Source: Castor canadensis (taxonomy: Eukaryota; Chordata; Mammalia; Rodentia; Castoridae). Taken from it: a stretch of 64,000 nucleotides of DNA. Location: NCBI RefSeq assembly GCF_047511655.1, contig NC_133386.1, forward strand, positions 173,311,146 through 173,375,145, written 5' to 3'. The translations under genes were made by a program, and so were the position numbers. Below are positions 11,398 to 23,550 of the stretch, piece after piece. The notes under the pieces are model-generated. The model was not told the DNA's origin. It searched no databases and saw only the letters and a list, made by a program, of their open reading frames with translations. Each line of letters begins with the position of its first letter. The first letter of the stretch is position 1.

Positions 11398-12917
11398 TAG
11401 GAAAACCACCTGAAACCTTGAAGCTAGCACAGGAAAGACTAGGAAATACACTGGAAGCAATAGGCATAGGCAAGACTTTCTCAGTAGAACTCAAGTGGCT
11501 CAGCAACTAAGAGAAAGGATTGATGAATGGGACTGCATAAAATTAAAAAGCTCCTGTACAACAAATGGTCTCTAAATTGAAGAGACTACCTACAGAATAG
11601 GAGAAAATCTTTGCTAGTTATACATCAGGGAAGGGACTGATAACCAGAATATACAAGGAGTCAGAAAAAACTAGACTCCCAAAAAAATCAATGACCTAAT
11701 AAAGAAATGGGCAACTGAACTGAATGGAACTTTTTCAAGGAAAGAAGTCCACATGGCTAAAAACCACAAGAAACAATGGTCACCATCCCTGGCCATAAAG
11801 GAAATGCAAGTCAAAACCACACTAAGATTCCATGTCACTCCTGTTAGAATAGACACCATCAAGAACACCACCACCAACAAGTGTTGGCAAGGATATGGGG
11901 AAAAAGGAACCCTCATATACTGCTGGTGAGAATGTAAGCTAGTATAACTACTATTTGGAAACAATATAGAAGTTACTTAAAATACTAAAAATAGATCTGC
12001 CATACGATCCAGCAGTACCACTCCTAGGGATATACCCGAAGGAATGTGACTCAGGTTACTACAAAGGCACCTGCACACCCATGTTTATTACAGCACTATT
12101 CACAATAGTCAAGCTATGGAAACAGTCAAGATGCCCCACTACTGACAAATGGATTAAGAAAACGTGGTATTTTTGCACAATGAAATTTTACTCAGCCACA
12201 AAGAAGAACGAAATGTTGTTATTCGCAGGTAAATGGATGGAACTGGAGAACTTCATCTTAAGTGAAATTACTCAGGTTCAGAAGGCCAGAAGCCACATGT
12301 TCTCCCTCATATGTGGATTATAAACCTAAAACAAATGCAGTAATACTATTGGACACCGGTCACATAGGAGGGATAGGGCAAGGGAAGAAAACCAAAAACT
12401 TGAATGTGGTTGATGTGCTTTCTGTACAGGAATGAATATAGAAATCTTAAACTGGCCGAGGCCACCTTGAGAAGGGGACTAGGGAGGAGTGAAGAGGACT
12501 GGTAAAGATGAACCTATTGGGGTTGTAATACATATATGCATGGAAACAACACAAGGAACCTCTCTGTATAGCTATCTTTATCTCAAACTAACAGAAATTC
12601 CATGTTTCTCTTATCTTTTATGTTTTCTTCTCCTACCAAATCGGAGAACAGGAGGGCAGAACAGGTTGGCACTGGTGGGAGGGGGGAGGTGGCACAGAAA
12701 GGGGTTGGAGGATGAATATGGTGCAAATAATGTATACACATGTATGTAAATGCAAAAATGATACCTGTTGAAACTATTCCAGGAATGGGGGAGGGGGATG
12801 AAAGAGTAGTGGAAAGGGTGAATTCAAGTATGATATGTTTGATACATTGTAAGAACCTTTGTAAATGCTACAGTGTACCCCCACCCAGCAAAACAATAAT
12901 TAAAAAAAATAAAAAAC
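11398..12917 (+). mobile_element. 5'-truncated L1 (ORF2 3' end plus 3' UTR), inactive
   Basis: The piece shows the classic L1 order: 'gactgcataaaattaaaaag', 'gagaaaatctttgctagtta', 'ataaccagaatatacaagga', 'atgcaagtcaaaaccacact', 'gatccagcagtaccactcct', 'acacccatgtttattacagc', 'cacaatgaaattttactcag'. A G-rich 3' UTR tract follows (12655-12710), then a second tail module from 12765 (GTTGAAACTATTCCAGGAAT) and an A-rich end. There is no intact reverse transcriptase; frames are broken by stops. Type and tail suggest a lineage-specific L1 subfamily of moderate age. Confidence 0.9.
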
Positions 12918-13014
12918 AGCCCTATGTCTTAGTATAAACCATGAGTATATAATCTTTTCTGAAGTCTTCTGTTTATTAGTATGTACATATGTGCACAATT
13001 ATTATTGTATACAT

Positions 13015-13175
13015 GAGAGTTGTAGATTACTAGAATTTAAATCCAAGCTTTGTTACTGTCTAACTGGGTGTTCCTGGAAAAGTTAATATTTATGAGCTTC
13101 AGTTTTATCATCAGTAAAATAGATATAATAACTTCCATCTCATAGACTTGTTATTAGGATTAAATAATTACATAT
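13015..13175 (+). repeat. MIR
   Basis: Ordered MIR words: 'gaatttaaatccaagctttg', 'ttcagttttatcatcagtaa', 'aaatagatataataac', 'catagacttgttattaggat', 'taaa'. Confidence 0.75.
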
Positions 13176-13199
13176 ATAAAATACACACATACATATGTT

Positions 13200-13440
13200 T
13201 ATATTTATAATGCCTCAATTATCCTTAAGGGCTCAACCTAATATTTTCTTTCCCAAATAACATTATGTTAGGAATATCTTCCCATTACAATAAGTAGTAT
13301 TATTTAACAATGTTTTTGATGACATGACAGTATAGGATTCAATCATATTTTTGTACCACAATTTGTTTAATCATCTTCTTTTTGCTGGACATTTGAATTA
13401 TTTCTAATTGTTGTTCATTATAGACCATACTACCATGCAC
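13200..13440 (-). repeat. L1M/HAL1-type fragment
   Basis: 'tttgtaccacaatttgtttaatcatc', 'gctggacatttgaattattt' and 'attatagaccatactaccat' resemble the reverse strand of old L1/HAL1 elements. Confidence 0.6.
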
Positions 13441-13442
13441 AC

Positions 13443-13910
13443 CCTCAATTCATTTAATAAATGTTTGCTGAACATCTACTAGGTGCCTAATTGCTACTCA
13501 CAGAAGTTAACAAAAATGACAAAGATCATTAGCTTCAGAAAATTTGCACTCTAGAAGGGGAAACAGACAACAAACAAACATAATCAGTAAGAAAAGTATC
13601 TGTGTTTGGAGATAGCAATTGTTTTGGGAAAAATCCAGAGCATATAATGGATCATGAGTGCTGGCAGGAAGGTGCAGGTTGTAATTCCTTTTTGGGTGAT
13701 GTGGTTTTACTCTGGAAGGTAGAACTTGAAAGAAAGAGGAAAGAAGGTGAGGGAGTTCGCCCTGCAGATGTTTAAGGCCCAGGCGACAGCCAGTACTGGG
13801 GCCTGTGACAACAGCCTCTGGCCTGCTTGTGTGGCTGGAATGGTGTGAGCAGAGGTGAGAGGAATGGAAGCTGAGGTTGGAGGGCACGGAAACAGGAGTA
13901 GGTCAGGCAT
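13443..13910 (-). repeat. L2 fragment
   Basis: 'aattcatttaataaatgttt', 'gctgaacatctactaggtgc', 'ttgcactctagaagggg' and 'aaacagacaacaaacaaaca' are the reverse strand of the L2 3' end. The 126-codon open frame on the minus strand (13507-13887) falls inside this repeat. Confidence 0.7.
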
Positions 13911-13978
13911 GGATGTCCCTGTAGAGCCACTCTAGGACTTTTAGCTTTTTTTTTTTGGTAGCTACATTTTTGTACCCT

Positions 13979-14230
13979 TATTTATAGCCTTTGGATATAT
14001 CTTTATACATGGAAATGCTGGTTCAAAGATATGCAAAGTTTTCCAGCCTTGATCAAGTAAAAAATTTCAAGGGAATAGATTAGACATTTTTGACTTTGTA
14101 GTGAAATCTTTGCCCACATGCTTAATCACTTCTTTTGGATAAATTCTTAGACATGGAAATGCAGGCAGAAAGATATGTAAAATGTTATGCCTTGGAGTGA
14201 GTAAAAAAGTTTTAAGGAATAAATTTTATA
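13979..14230. repeat. Diverged tandem pair, ~144-bp period, L1M/HAL1-derived
   Basis: TTGGATATAT...ACATGGAAATGCTGG...AAAGATATGCAAAG (from 13991) recurs as TTGGATAAAT...ACATGGAAATGCAGG...AAAGATATGTAAAA (from 14135). Anchors at 13991/14135 and 14007/14151 both give a 144-bp offset. Confidence 0.7.
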
Positions 14231-14764
14231 TTTCTTGTAGGCAGAGGCTGTGTCTTGTAATTTTCCTAACCCTCCTCATTCTCCAGCCCAGCAGAGGGCT
14301 TAAGCACATGGTGAACACAGTGTAGAACTTGCTGGTTGAATGGCTGAATTTCATTCTATATCCCAAGGTTAAGTATTTCATGTCCTTTGAAGTGGAGGAG
14401 TATTTTACCTTATAGAAACCATGAGTTAGTTCTTGATGGTGGGCTACCTGTTTTCCTTAGGTGTACATATTAGTGGGAAGAGAGACAGTGAACAATTTAG
14501 ATTGTCTCCAATGATTTCATATAAATTTGAAGAAAAAAGGATATGTGATAGAGAATGGTCCTACTCTGCAGCTGTGATGGTAGTAAGGAGATGGAGCAAC
14601 TGGAGAGTTGTAGTCTTAGGGAGCCATGTATCTCTCCCAGTGTCTGGATATGGAGAGAAGCTGTCAGTTTGATTATCTGTTGGTTTGATGTCATGTGGCA
14701 CTGTATGGAACTGGATTAGTGATAATGGTTCTTGGATCAAACTCAGCATCATAATCAAGGGGGT

Positions 14765-15185
14765 ACAAAATGTGGAAACAATCCCAATGTCCACCAGCTG
14801 GTGAATGGAAAAACAAAATGTGGTCCTATTCATATAGTGGAATATTGACAATAAAAGTATGAAAGTATTAGTACATACCACAACATGGATGAAATTCAGT
14901 AGTGTTATGCTAATTGAAAGAAGTCAGATACAAAAGACCACATATCATGACTCCACTGATATAGAATGTCTAGCAAAGATTAATTTGGAGTAACAAAAAG
15001 TAAATTAGCAGTTGCTTGTGATTAGGAATAGGAATGAGGAAAGACTGCCAATGGGCACGAGGCTCCTTTCTGGGATAATGTAAATGATCTAAAGTTAAAT
15101 TGTGGTGATTGTCATATGACTATATATTTACTAAAATCATTAAAATGAGTGAATTTTATGGTATATAAATTATACTTCAACAAAG
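14765..15185 (+). mobile_element. L1M 3' end
   Basis: 'aatcccaatgtccaccagct', 'ggtgaatggaaaaacaaaat', 'gtggaatattga', 'acatggatgaaattcag', 'gaaagaagtcagatacaaaa', 'ggtatataaattatacttca'. This is the L1M 3' order with an L1-type terminus. Confidence 0.85.
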
Positions 15186-16080
15186 CTGTAGAGAGGTTGA
15201 GGGATTGCTTGTGAATGCCTAGATCCTTATCCTGGGTTCTTCACCAGATGAGTAAGTGGCTTTGTGACTCTGGGTTTGGTTCAAGAAACAGGAAGCTCCT
15301 GTTTTTGTGTAAATATGTCTTATCAAGAAAATAAATTATGCAGAGATATGTAAGATTTAAGTAGAAAAGGAATGTGTGCAAAAACAAATGAACTTCTCAG
15401 ATAGCTACCTTGTATAGCTATTGTTACCAGTTGCTGTCACACTGTTAGAGATTCTGGAACAATAGGGAGTAATATTCAGATAGGCTGCATCTACTTATAC
15501 CCTAGGCCTCCTCATTCTATGGCCTTGACTAAATCAGTTGGGAAGGGAAGCTCACCTTGTGGGGTATGTATGTATTGCCAACTGTAGTTCACCTGACAGG
15601 TTACAAGCATGCTATATTATCTACTTCCACTATCACATAGTTTGCTATAAAAAAAGTTTCATAGGCATACCAATTTAAATGTAAAAAGAGTGGTACAGAC
15701 TGAAGAAAACAAGATAAGGTGAACATTTTGTAATATATAGAGGAAATACAGCCAGTTGGAGATAGTGTCTTTATTTCTGTTTAAGAAGCAAAAAAAAAAA
15801 AAAAAAAAAAAATAGAACTCACTTTGCAAGAGCTTTTTTCTTGCTTAAATCTCTACTATTCTTACAGTAGCTACCTATGGCTTCCTTTACTTTTCACCTA
15901 GTACCAAGCCACTCTGCTCCCTTTTGTACATTTCACCCTCTTGGAGCACAGATCTACTGTGACTGATTCCCAAAGTCAGGTATACAATTCTGGTAAGGTC
16001 CTCCAAATATACCCTGTCCACATGTCCCTGAGTGTATCTTCTGTCTTCCTGGAACATTCTGTGATTCTGCCTCAGACCTT
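15186..16080. other. Intronic sequence with poly-A tract
   Basis: A 23-nt A-run lies at 15790-15812. The rest looks unique and no exon was recognised. A possible diverged MIR piece lies near 15230-15280. Confidence 0.4.
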
Positions 16081-16084
16081 CCCA

Positions 16085-16415
16085 CCTTAGGAGCTCTACT
16101 CCTGAAACTTTTCCTTTGTGGAATGCCTTTGCACTGTGCTCACCTGCTGGCATAGTAGCTGTCTTTCAAAGCCCACCTTGTATGTCCCATTCACACCTGA
16201 AGCTTTTCTGTGATTCTCCCAAACCAATTATGATTTTGCCATTTTTTGGCTTTGTATCTCCCATACATTGTCTGCCAAGGTGCCGTCTGTTTTGGTCATT
16301 TGCAGACATGGCTTAATTTCCTAGTTTGTAGACTCGGTAAGGATGGGGACTGAACCTTACCCATTTTTGTCACCTTGCACATAATTGATGCTCAGAATAT
16401 AACTTTTGGATTTAG
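16085..16415 (+). repeat. L2 3' region
   Basis: 'tggaatgcctttgcactgtg', 'caaagcccaccttgtatgtc', 'tctgtgattctcccaaacca' and 'actcggtaaggatggggact', then 'ttgcacataattgatgctca', match the order of the L2 3' end. Confidence 0.75.
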
Positions 16416-16589
16416 TGATTTGCATACTTCAATGATCACACAGATTTTCTTTCTGAAAATAAACTTTGAGTAATTTTCCCTCTTTCCACATTTTTTTCTC
16501 TGTAAGTGCCTAACACTGGACACTTCAAAATTTTCATCTTATTGCTTGTGTCCCTCTTCTAGGGCTTTTGACATACACTTTTTTCCAGG

Positions 16590-17330
16590 GTAGGCTTGTG
16601 CATTTGTGCCTTGGCAGGTTGATGGCTATGACTGTGAATAATGAGTCAATTATCATCCAGCCTTGGGGACAGCACAATTATTCCTGACTGGCCAGGCTGA
16701 GGTAATCCTCTCCTCCCCGTGCCCTTTCAAACGGAGAACATAAAGCAGTTGGAATTCAGAGCTCTGCAAAGGGAATTTAGACAAAACATCTGTGTGCTGA
16801 ATTTTGCTTCTTTGGATTTATTCTGATTTATGATTGATTGGTTTTTAAATTGCTTCTTTAATCCTAACAACTATTGCTCCAGAGGAGGCCATATACCAAG
16901 AAACATGTGATCAAGAAGCAGTGGAGTGAAGTAGTTTGGCTGGACAAATCAAGAGCAAATATTGTCCAGAGAAACATTGCTCTAGGCTAAAAGTATAATG
17001 TGAAAATCACCCCCTGACTTTAAAAGTACCAACCTTGTTATAAGCATGATTGCTTATCCCTTATTCTCTTTGCAGAAGTCTTTTGGCAACAGCCTGGTGT
17101 TGCACAGAATATTCCCCCCATGAATTTTTCTTTCCTTCTAGCAATATATTCAGTATCACATCGGGACTGAGAACATGCTCTTGATTTATATTGCTATTGA
17201 CCATAGTGCAGAAGAACAGACACTTCGAGGTTGCTGGCAGGATTTAATCATGAATTCTGACGTTGGTTGTGCTGATATGTGAAAACTACTGCAAGTGTGG
17301 TAATGATTCTCAGCTCATGGACACAAGTTT
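16590..17330. promoter_or_regulatory. Unique block, candidate conserved non-coding element
   Basis: No repeat family was recognised. The block includes 'gaataatgagtcaattatca' (AP-1-like TGAGTCA beside a TAATTAT-type site), a GGCCAGGCTGAGG stretch and a homopolymer-free mid-GC composition unlike flanking repeats. It lies 3-4 kb before the first visible exon. Regulatory function is inference. Confidence 0.25.
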
Positions 17331-19440
17331 GGCTTTTGTATGGATGAATTTGAATTTTTAAAAAAGTTTCTTTCAAAATTCAGTTCTCCTAAAATAATCA
17401 CTTCTCTCTGGAAGATATATAATGAATATATGGTTGTGTCTAGTTTACCAAGGCATCAAAGTTTCCACCTTTTCAAGGCTTATAACCTTTCTCTTTGGTC
17501 TGAAATTAAATGTTGAAGGTGTAGTGGTGGCCTTGTAAGCCAGATCTGTTGAAAGCTTGTCTGTTTGCTATCAAAAGGAAATTGAAATTCCATTGCTTCA
17601 GAATAATGAAACCTCTGAACACCTTTAGAAAAAACTTTTGTCTCATCTGTATTGAAGTTTTGACTCAGAAATGCCCAAAGAAATGCTCTTTCAGGTCTCA
17701 ATAACCTACTCGTTCTCTGAAATATTGCTGTTAGATTTCTAAACTGTGTTATACCTGACACGTATTTCAAAGCAAGAAACATTAGGGATAACATGAAAGG
17801 TAGAAAAAGACTCTGATAAAAACCAGAAACAGAAGAGGGTGAGATGAACAGTTGGGTGGCACACGTGGATCACCACCAGGACCATTCTGGGAAGCAGCTT
17901 CTGGTCTCTAATCAGGCTGTCAGCCAGTCCGAAGTCTGGGCTGTGCCAACATCTGCTATTTTGACATTATCATATTGAAAAAGAACTTTTTTTCCTATTT
18001 CACTTGGCAAGATATTTATTATTTACTAGGTTTAAAAAGTGATAAAAGTCTTTCTAAGGAGCACTTTTGAGTCTTTGGAAGGAGGTAGCATGTATTCTTG
18101 TGAAATGAATTTCCATGTTTAGGAAGTAGCTTTAAAATATAGGTTTAATCAAAGAGAGAATAAATTCTTTTCTGACTCTTGTGGTATTTTAAAAATGAAA
18201 GCTTTATGTTTACAAAAGGTGTGTGTGGGAGTTTTAAAAGAGTGGCTAAGACTTTTTGTTAGATCTGAGACACAATAATTCATCATCAGTACCAGAAGCT
18301 TGGACTTCATTATTTTTTATTCATTATTTCAAAGGAATTTCAACTGGTTATCTGTCAGATAAACCTGAGCATTTTATTGGAAATGGTAGAGGAGTATACT
18401 GAGTGGCCATGAGAATAAATAGAACTTGTCCTTACAGAATGTCTATTTTCAGACATGTCTGTGCTTTTCAGGAATTAAGTCAATCGACTATTACGAGTGT
18501 TGTGCTGGGCACATGCTGTTTTCTTACTAAATACTCAGTTTAGCTTGTGCTTGACTGAAAAGATAAGCAGGGAGGGCAGAAATTCTTTCACCTTTTATTA
18601 TAACAGTACACCGAGGAATGGTGGAGCCACAGGAACTCTTATTTCCTTTTAATTTTGATGAAGTTTGAAAAACCCTTTCATCCCTCATTGAACTGCTATT
18701 TGTGTCTGCATGCCTAACTTGATCCACCCCGCTACCAGTTTTATTGTTGCCTTCAGACTGATTGAGGATTTGTCTATGGCTATAAAAGAGGAAGATAGCT
18801 GGGAAACTATGTCCTAAGACTATTTCTTCCTTGCTTATGTGGTCCTTCATACTGCTGTTTCCCCAGCAGTATTTAGCAGCCCTCCAGCACCTTACGTAGC
18901 CCTCCAACTCCTCCATCACTGGTATCCAAGACTGGTGCTTCATACCAGCATATCTAGGGCTTTGTTGGTGCATAAGGCAGAGGTCACCTCTTCTTGTAGG
19001 AGCTAGTTAGGGGTCACTGGTGTGGTGGGGTGGGCAGTAGGGAAGAGCTGGTTTGATATGTATTATTTATAGATATGGCCTTTGTAAAGAGAAAGTAATG
19101 CATTAGATATTTGTTTTACATCTCTGGTTTGTTAATGATATATTTGTTATAGGCTACATTGTCTTTACTCTGTTTCCCAACAGTATTTGAGTGTTAATAT
19201 CCTGAAGACAGCCCCAAAGTCTTAATTCTGTCAGTGATAAGATATTCAGAAACAAACAAGGGATTCCAACTGGACTTGCACCAGGCTGTGATTATTTGCT
19301 ATTGTCTCAACAAGCAAGTTGCAGTTTTAGAGTGTACCCTGCAGCTGTGGTCCTTTTATTGACTGTTGTAGGCTTTACTTTGCTTGTCCTCTTCTATTCT
19401 GTGAGGACTTTCCCTTTATTTGTTGTAATATTTTGGGTAG
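17331..19440. other. Intronic sequence, no feature seen
   Basis: Unique-looking DNA. A 148-codon open frame on the minus strand (18527-18973) resembles no family, has no splice or codon support, and I regard it as chance. Confidence 0.4.
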
Positions 19441-19445
19441 TAAAG

Positions 19446-19685
19446 CACAGTAGTTAGGAGGTTAGATTTTAGAGTCAGAGGCCTAGGTTCAGACCTGTGT
19501 TCTGCAGTCTACCAGCCATATAGCCTCAAATACACTACTTAATCTCTCTGTTGGCCTCAGTTTCCTTACTGGTAAAGTGGGATGGTAACAGTATTTCCCC
19601 CAAGGGGTACTGCAGGGCTGTAATGAAATAAGTCATGAGATGCTCATAAAGGAGTATTTGACACTAAATGACTGTTAACCCTTAC
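19446..19685 (+). repeat. MIR, nearly full length
   Basis: 'cacagtagttaggaggttag', 'agagtcagaggcctaggttc', 'taatctctctgttggcctca', 'gtttccttactggtaaagtg', 'gatggtaacagtatt' and 'ctgtaatgaaataagtcatg' follow MIR order across about 240 bp. Confidence 0.9.
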
Positions 19686-20099
19686 TCATTTTAATATTAC
19701 TATTAATATTAAAAATATTTTTTGGCTTAAACCATTATCTCAGTGTAGTTTATGTACCTGTGGTACCTTTCCCGTATTTTGCCCTACATTTTCAGTTGCA
19801 TTTGGGTCATTTATACCAGTTTCCATTTGTAGCTCAACTAGATTCTCTCTCACCCAGCTTATTCCATTTTTTTACCCCTACATTTCTGTTAATGGTGCTC
19901 TAGTATTATAATTTTCTCTTGAATTAAACTTAGGCTCTTGATTAAAATTAGGCTCTTTCCTTATCCTAAAGAGATAATCATGAATATGCATGGGCTTAAT
20001 AAAAAGTTATTGGTTTTACTTATAAATAGTTGAGAATAAGATATTAGCTAAATAAAGTATTTTATGTTTATATAGTGGAATTCTCTGTAACTTAAAATT

Positions 20100-20330
20100 A
20101 CATAGAAGACTATTCAATAAAATGAAAAGAAATACTATTGACAAGTTGAGTTATAATATGTACAGTACAATTCCATTTTTACTTTTACAAATACTTGGAT
20201 ACACAAAAAAGATTACCAGGCCCTCAGACATTTTGTTGTGGTTGTGCTGGTACATAGGATTATGAGTAATTTTCATATTTTACTTTTTTCCCTTATAAAT
20301 TTTCCAAAATCATCCACAGATTGCCTCCAT
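20100..20330 (+). repeat. L1M-type 3' fragment
   Basis: 'tacagtacaattccattttt', 'acaaatacttggatacacaa' and 'ttcatattttacttttttcc' with 'cttataaattttccaaaatc' resemble the 3' end of an old L1. Confidence 0.5.
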
Positions 20331-20399
20331 ATGAGGGGGAGAATCTTTCATATTGAGAAAAAATATCGAGATAAGTAAGGTCTTAAGGTCTTGCAAATA

Positions 20400-20480
20400 C
20401 TTTGACCTTTTAACAATGGCCAAGAACGGTGCTGGGTACATAGTAGGCACTCAATAAATATTTGCTGAATGTTGAATGCA
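20400..20480 (+). repeat. L2/MIR 3' end
   Basis: 'gtgctgggtacatagtaggc' followed by 'actcaataaatatttgctga' and 'atgttgaatg'. It ends about 190 bp before the exon acceptor at 20667. Confidence 0.7.
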
Positions 20481-20667
20481 ATAGTCTTATTTTTCTATGC
20501 ATTTTTAGAAATAGCTTTGTATTTAAGAGTACTTAAAGCCTCAAGAATTCTACTTGTGTAGTTCTTTGAAAAGTATCCTTTTTTTGAAGAAGGTTTTTCA
20601 GTAAGTCCAAATAAACCAAACTGAGTATGGTGGGTATTTTCTAATACTGTATCACTTTTTATTTCAG

Positions 20668-20825
20668 AGGATAATATGGCCAAAAGGAGAGCACTTGGAA
20701 CCAGTTCTTTGGGAAACATATTTACCTCAATAAAAGTTACTCATAAAAATCAACCAACTGATCACCATCTTAGAAATACAGCCGTCTTTCTTCATACTTC
20801 ATCTCAATGTTTAGAAGAAGAACAG
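20668..20825 (+). CDS. IFTAP: IFTAP internal exon (first coding exon visible in window)
   Basis: This 158-nt exon encodes the IFTAP segment containing GNIFTSIKVTHKNQPTDHHL, followed by a serine-rich stretch ending SSQCLEEEQ; I recognise it as the intraflagellar transport-associated protein. The acceptor is a pyrimidine-rich tract ending TTTCAG at 20667 and the donor is CAG|GTAAAA. The first two bases (AG) complete a codon begun in an upstream exon (phase 1), after which 52 codons run to a phase-0 end. An in-frame ATG at 20676 has G at +4 and could start a short isoform, but homology to the family indicates that coding begins further 5', outside the window. From the literature, IFTAP binds the IFT-A complex (IFT122) and affects ciliary BBSome localisation. 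I see no transmembrane or signal segment; the protein is hydrophilic and probably largely disordered. Confidence 0.9.
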
Positions 20826-21627
20826 GTAAAACCATTGCACATTTATAGAAACAGTTTGAGGCAAAAAGAAAAACCCATTCTTCATAAATTAGAAAAAAGA
20901 GACCATAAGAAACATTGGACAGTTATCAGATTGGTAACTTCTTATTCAAGGAGTGGCATTTGGGTACTTTGTTGAAAATAATCATTACATTTCAAGTTTT
21001 CAATAGCTACAATTTATGACAGTAGCTTAGTTTAACCCAATTTTTGTTTAAAAACCTTTTAAGAATATGTCATCATTCTTCTTGAAATTATATCTTTTGT
21101 TCGCTATACAAATTCTTTTTTTAAAAATAATTCTTGTTGTAAAATGAGACTTATTTTTCCCTGTCCTAAATTCATTTCTTTCAAACTTAAAGTAGAAATT
21201 GTTAACCTTTGTTTTTCAAGATTTTGTCAATAAATGTTGGATGTTGTCTTCCTAATTTTTAAAACTTTATAGACTCTATTCATATGTTTCTTGGTTATGT
21301 TTTTTAATCACCAAAGAATGATAGTAGGTTGCTTGTCTACTTTTTAAGACATTTGAGTTTTTATTTCTACCTTTTAATGTTTTCCATATCGTACATAGGA
21401 CAGTACGAGATTGTGATTTTATAAGAGATTAAAAGTCTCTATGTTAAAAATATGCTTATACATAGGAGTGGCTATAATTCTTTATTTCTAGAACTTGCTT
21501 CCTGTAATGATTGTGAGATGTAAACTTTTTATCCCCAGAGGATTCACACTTCACTTGTATGTATTGGTCATTGGGATTATATTATATATTGAGTCTTTGA
21601 CCATTTCACCATGTGAAAGGTGAAGAA

Positions 21628-21742
21628 TTTTTTTTTTAATTTTTAAAATTTTATTTTATTGTTGTGCTGGGTAGGGGTACATCATGGCATTTACAAAGCT
21701 CCTTATAATGTATCAAATATGTCATACTTGAAATCACCCCCT
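21628..21742 (-). repeat. L1 extended-tail terminus
   Basis: T-rich start, 'attttattttattgttgtgc', 'gtacatcatggcatttacaa', 'ccttataatgtatcaaatat', 'cttgaaatcaccccct'. It is the reverse complement of the tail module seen at 12765-12917 and 35660-35812. Confidence 0.7.
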
Positions 21743-22090
21743 CAGAAAGGTGAGGAACTCTTGAATTGCATTGTTTTCTAATAACTTGAAAATGTACTAA
21801 TATTTTCTGATTTGCCTTTGAGAGGTTCACTGTCATGGGGTAGAAGGTGGTGATGTTCCCTGTTTTACACATGAAAATGCTGGGGTTAAGCTATCTACTG
21901 TAGATTAACTGTGGATGAGTCTAGAGGCCAGAAGTAGAAGTCAGACCTGAAACCTACTTCGTATCTCCTACTATGGCTTAGGAACTGGTCTTTCATGTGT
22001 AGCTAATTAACAAAAAACAGAAGGGCTACAAAATCAGCTTCTTTACTGTTGTTTCATTTTCCCATGAGTATGTCCTCACTATATTTTCAG

Positions 22091-22162
22091 ATAGTGATGG
22101 GTGAAGGCCAAAAAGTTGGTGGTTCTTTACAAGGTGATTTGAAGTGCGCAGGAAAGGTGAAG
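22091..22162 (+). CDS. IFTAP: IFTAP in-frame 72-nt exon, candidate cassette exon
   Basis: The exon lies between TATTTTCAG (ends 22090) and a strong donor, AAG|GTAAGA (GT at 22163). It encodes exactly 24 residues, beginning IVMGEGQKVGGSLQGDLK and ending in GKVK, with no stop and phase 0 on both sides. It joins in frame with the preceding exon (ending LEEEQ) and the following one (starting VDNFL). In the canonical human protein, as I remember it, LEEQ is followed directly by VDNFL, so this would be a 24-residue optional insertion. Good splice sites, length divisible by three and an open frame support a real exon. An unused or species-specific pseudo-exon remains possible. Confidence 0.7.
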
Positions 22163-23550
22163 GTAAGACATGATTCTTCATTTTTCTTACATGTCAAGAA
22201 AACACAACAAAAAAACAAACAAAATCACAAAATGCATTTGCTTTTTTTATATTCAAAGTTGGAGAATTTACCAGATTTTATCCTTGGAAAAAAATTTTTT
22301 TTTCTAATTGGTGTTTAGCTATCTCAAACTATCCTTGCTGAGCTGCGTTCTGGATCTTTTTTCTTCTTTAAAGCTTAATGAATGGAATGGAGCCTTGATA
22401 GAGAAATGTGACCCCCATCCCCTTTAGCATATACCATTAAGAAAAAAAGCAATATAATACACCAGATTCTCACATTTTAGTATTGAAACTATCATCTGGA
22501 AGACATATTTCTTCTGTCACTTGGATGCCAAGTAATAACTGTAGTTGTGAACCTATACACAATGGAAGCTACCATCATAAATTCCAATGGAATAGCCATG
22601 GTTTGGCTGTTACAAGTAGAGCTAGAGGAAAAAAGGCAGAGGCAGTCTTTTTTGAGTTGCAGTTAAGAAATTTAATCTAATTTATAATTTTAAGATATTT
22701 TGTGCACGTTTAGGTCCTGAGCATCAAAAGCATTGCAACCTTATGCCTTTACTACATGTCACTCCTGCCAGAGGTGAAATACACTTTCTTATTTACACTC
22801 TTTGGTATTCCCCTGGGATGAATTAGTTCATGTTCAAAATGTTACCATTTTGTTAATCTAAAATGTCTCATTGTCAGCTTGCAGTGGAAAGCAGTATTCC
22901 ATGTGAAATAGTTTTTCATTGAAATGCTGCTATTGTCTGTAAAGGTCATTTGCTCTGCCTTTTACCTTTGAAGTAATTTTCAGTTTTATTTGCTAGAAAG
23001 AGAGAACACTTGATTTTTTTTTGCTCTGCTTACCTCTCTTGTGATTTATCTGGAGCTGGATGATTTTGTTTTGAATGAACCTTTCTCTCCTGCTTTCTTT
23101 AGTTTCTTCTCTCTGGCTCTGTAGGAGTGCTTCAAGAAAGCAAGCATGCTCTTACAATAGCAGCCAGATTCACCACCACCATTTGCTTGAGAAGCAACAA
23201 AACAAAAACAGAAAAGAGAAACCCTATTTAGGACTGTCATGGTGGTGGTATATATTCTGAGAGAAAATCTAGGACAAAGTCACTTTTCAAAAATTCCCAG
23301 CCTGTGTTTTCATTTTAGTATAGAAAGCTGACTACTGAGCCTACAAAATCCAGACCACCTTCCAAATGTACTGCTTCTTTCAAATGGGAAAGCACATAAA
23401 CACAAAGGCTTTGAGCTGGGACTCACGGATTAAGGAGAAAAACAGATGTAGCCGCTCAAATGAGTGTTGTGCAAGTGGATTCATTGACTCTTCACTGTAG
23501 TTTTCCTTTAAATCTAATATGCATCAAATGAAGCTAATTTTTTTTTCTAG

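Noticed and set aside
11398..12917. Possible active L1
   Set aside because: 5'-truncated with multiple stops; only the end of ORF2 and the 3' UTR remain.
18527..18973. 148-codon open frame on the minus strand
   Set aside because: No recognised family and no paralogue in the window; no promoter or poly-A context. Likely chance.
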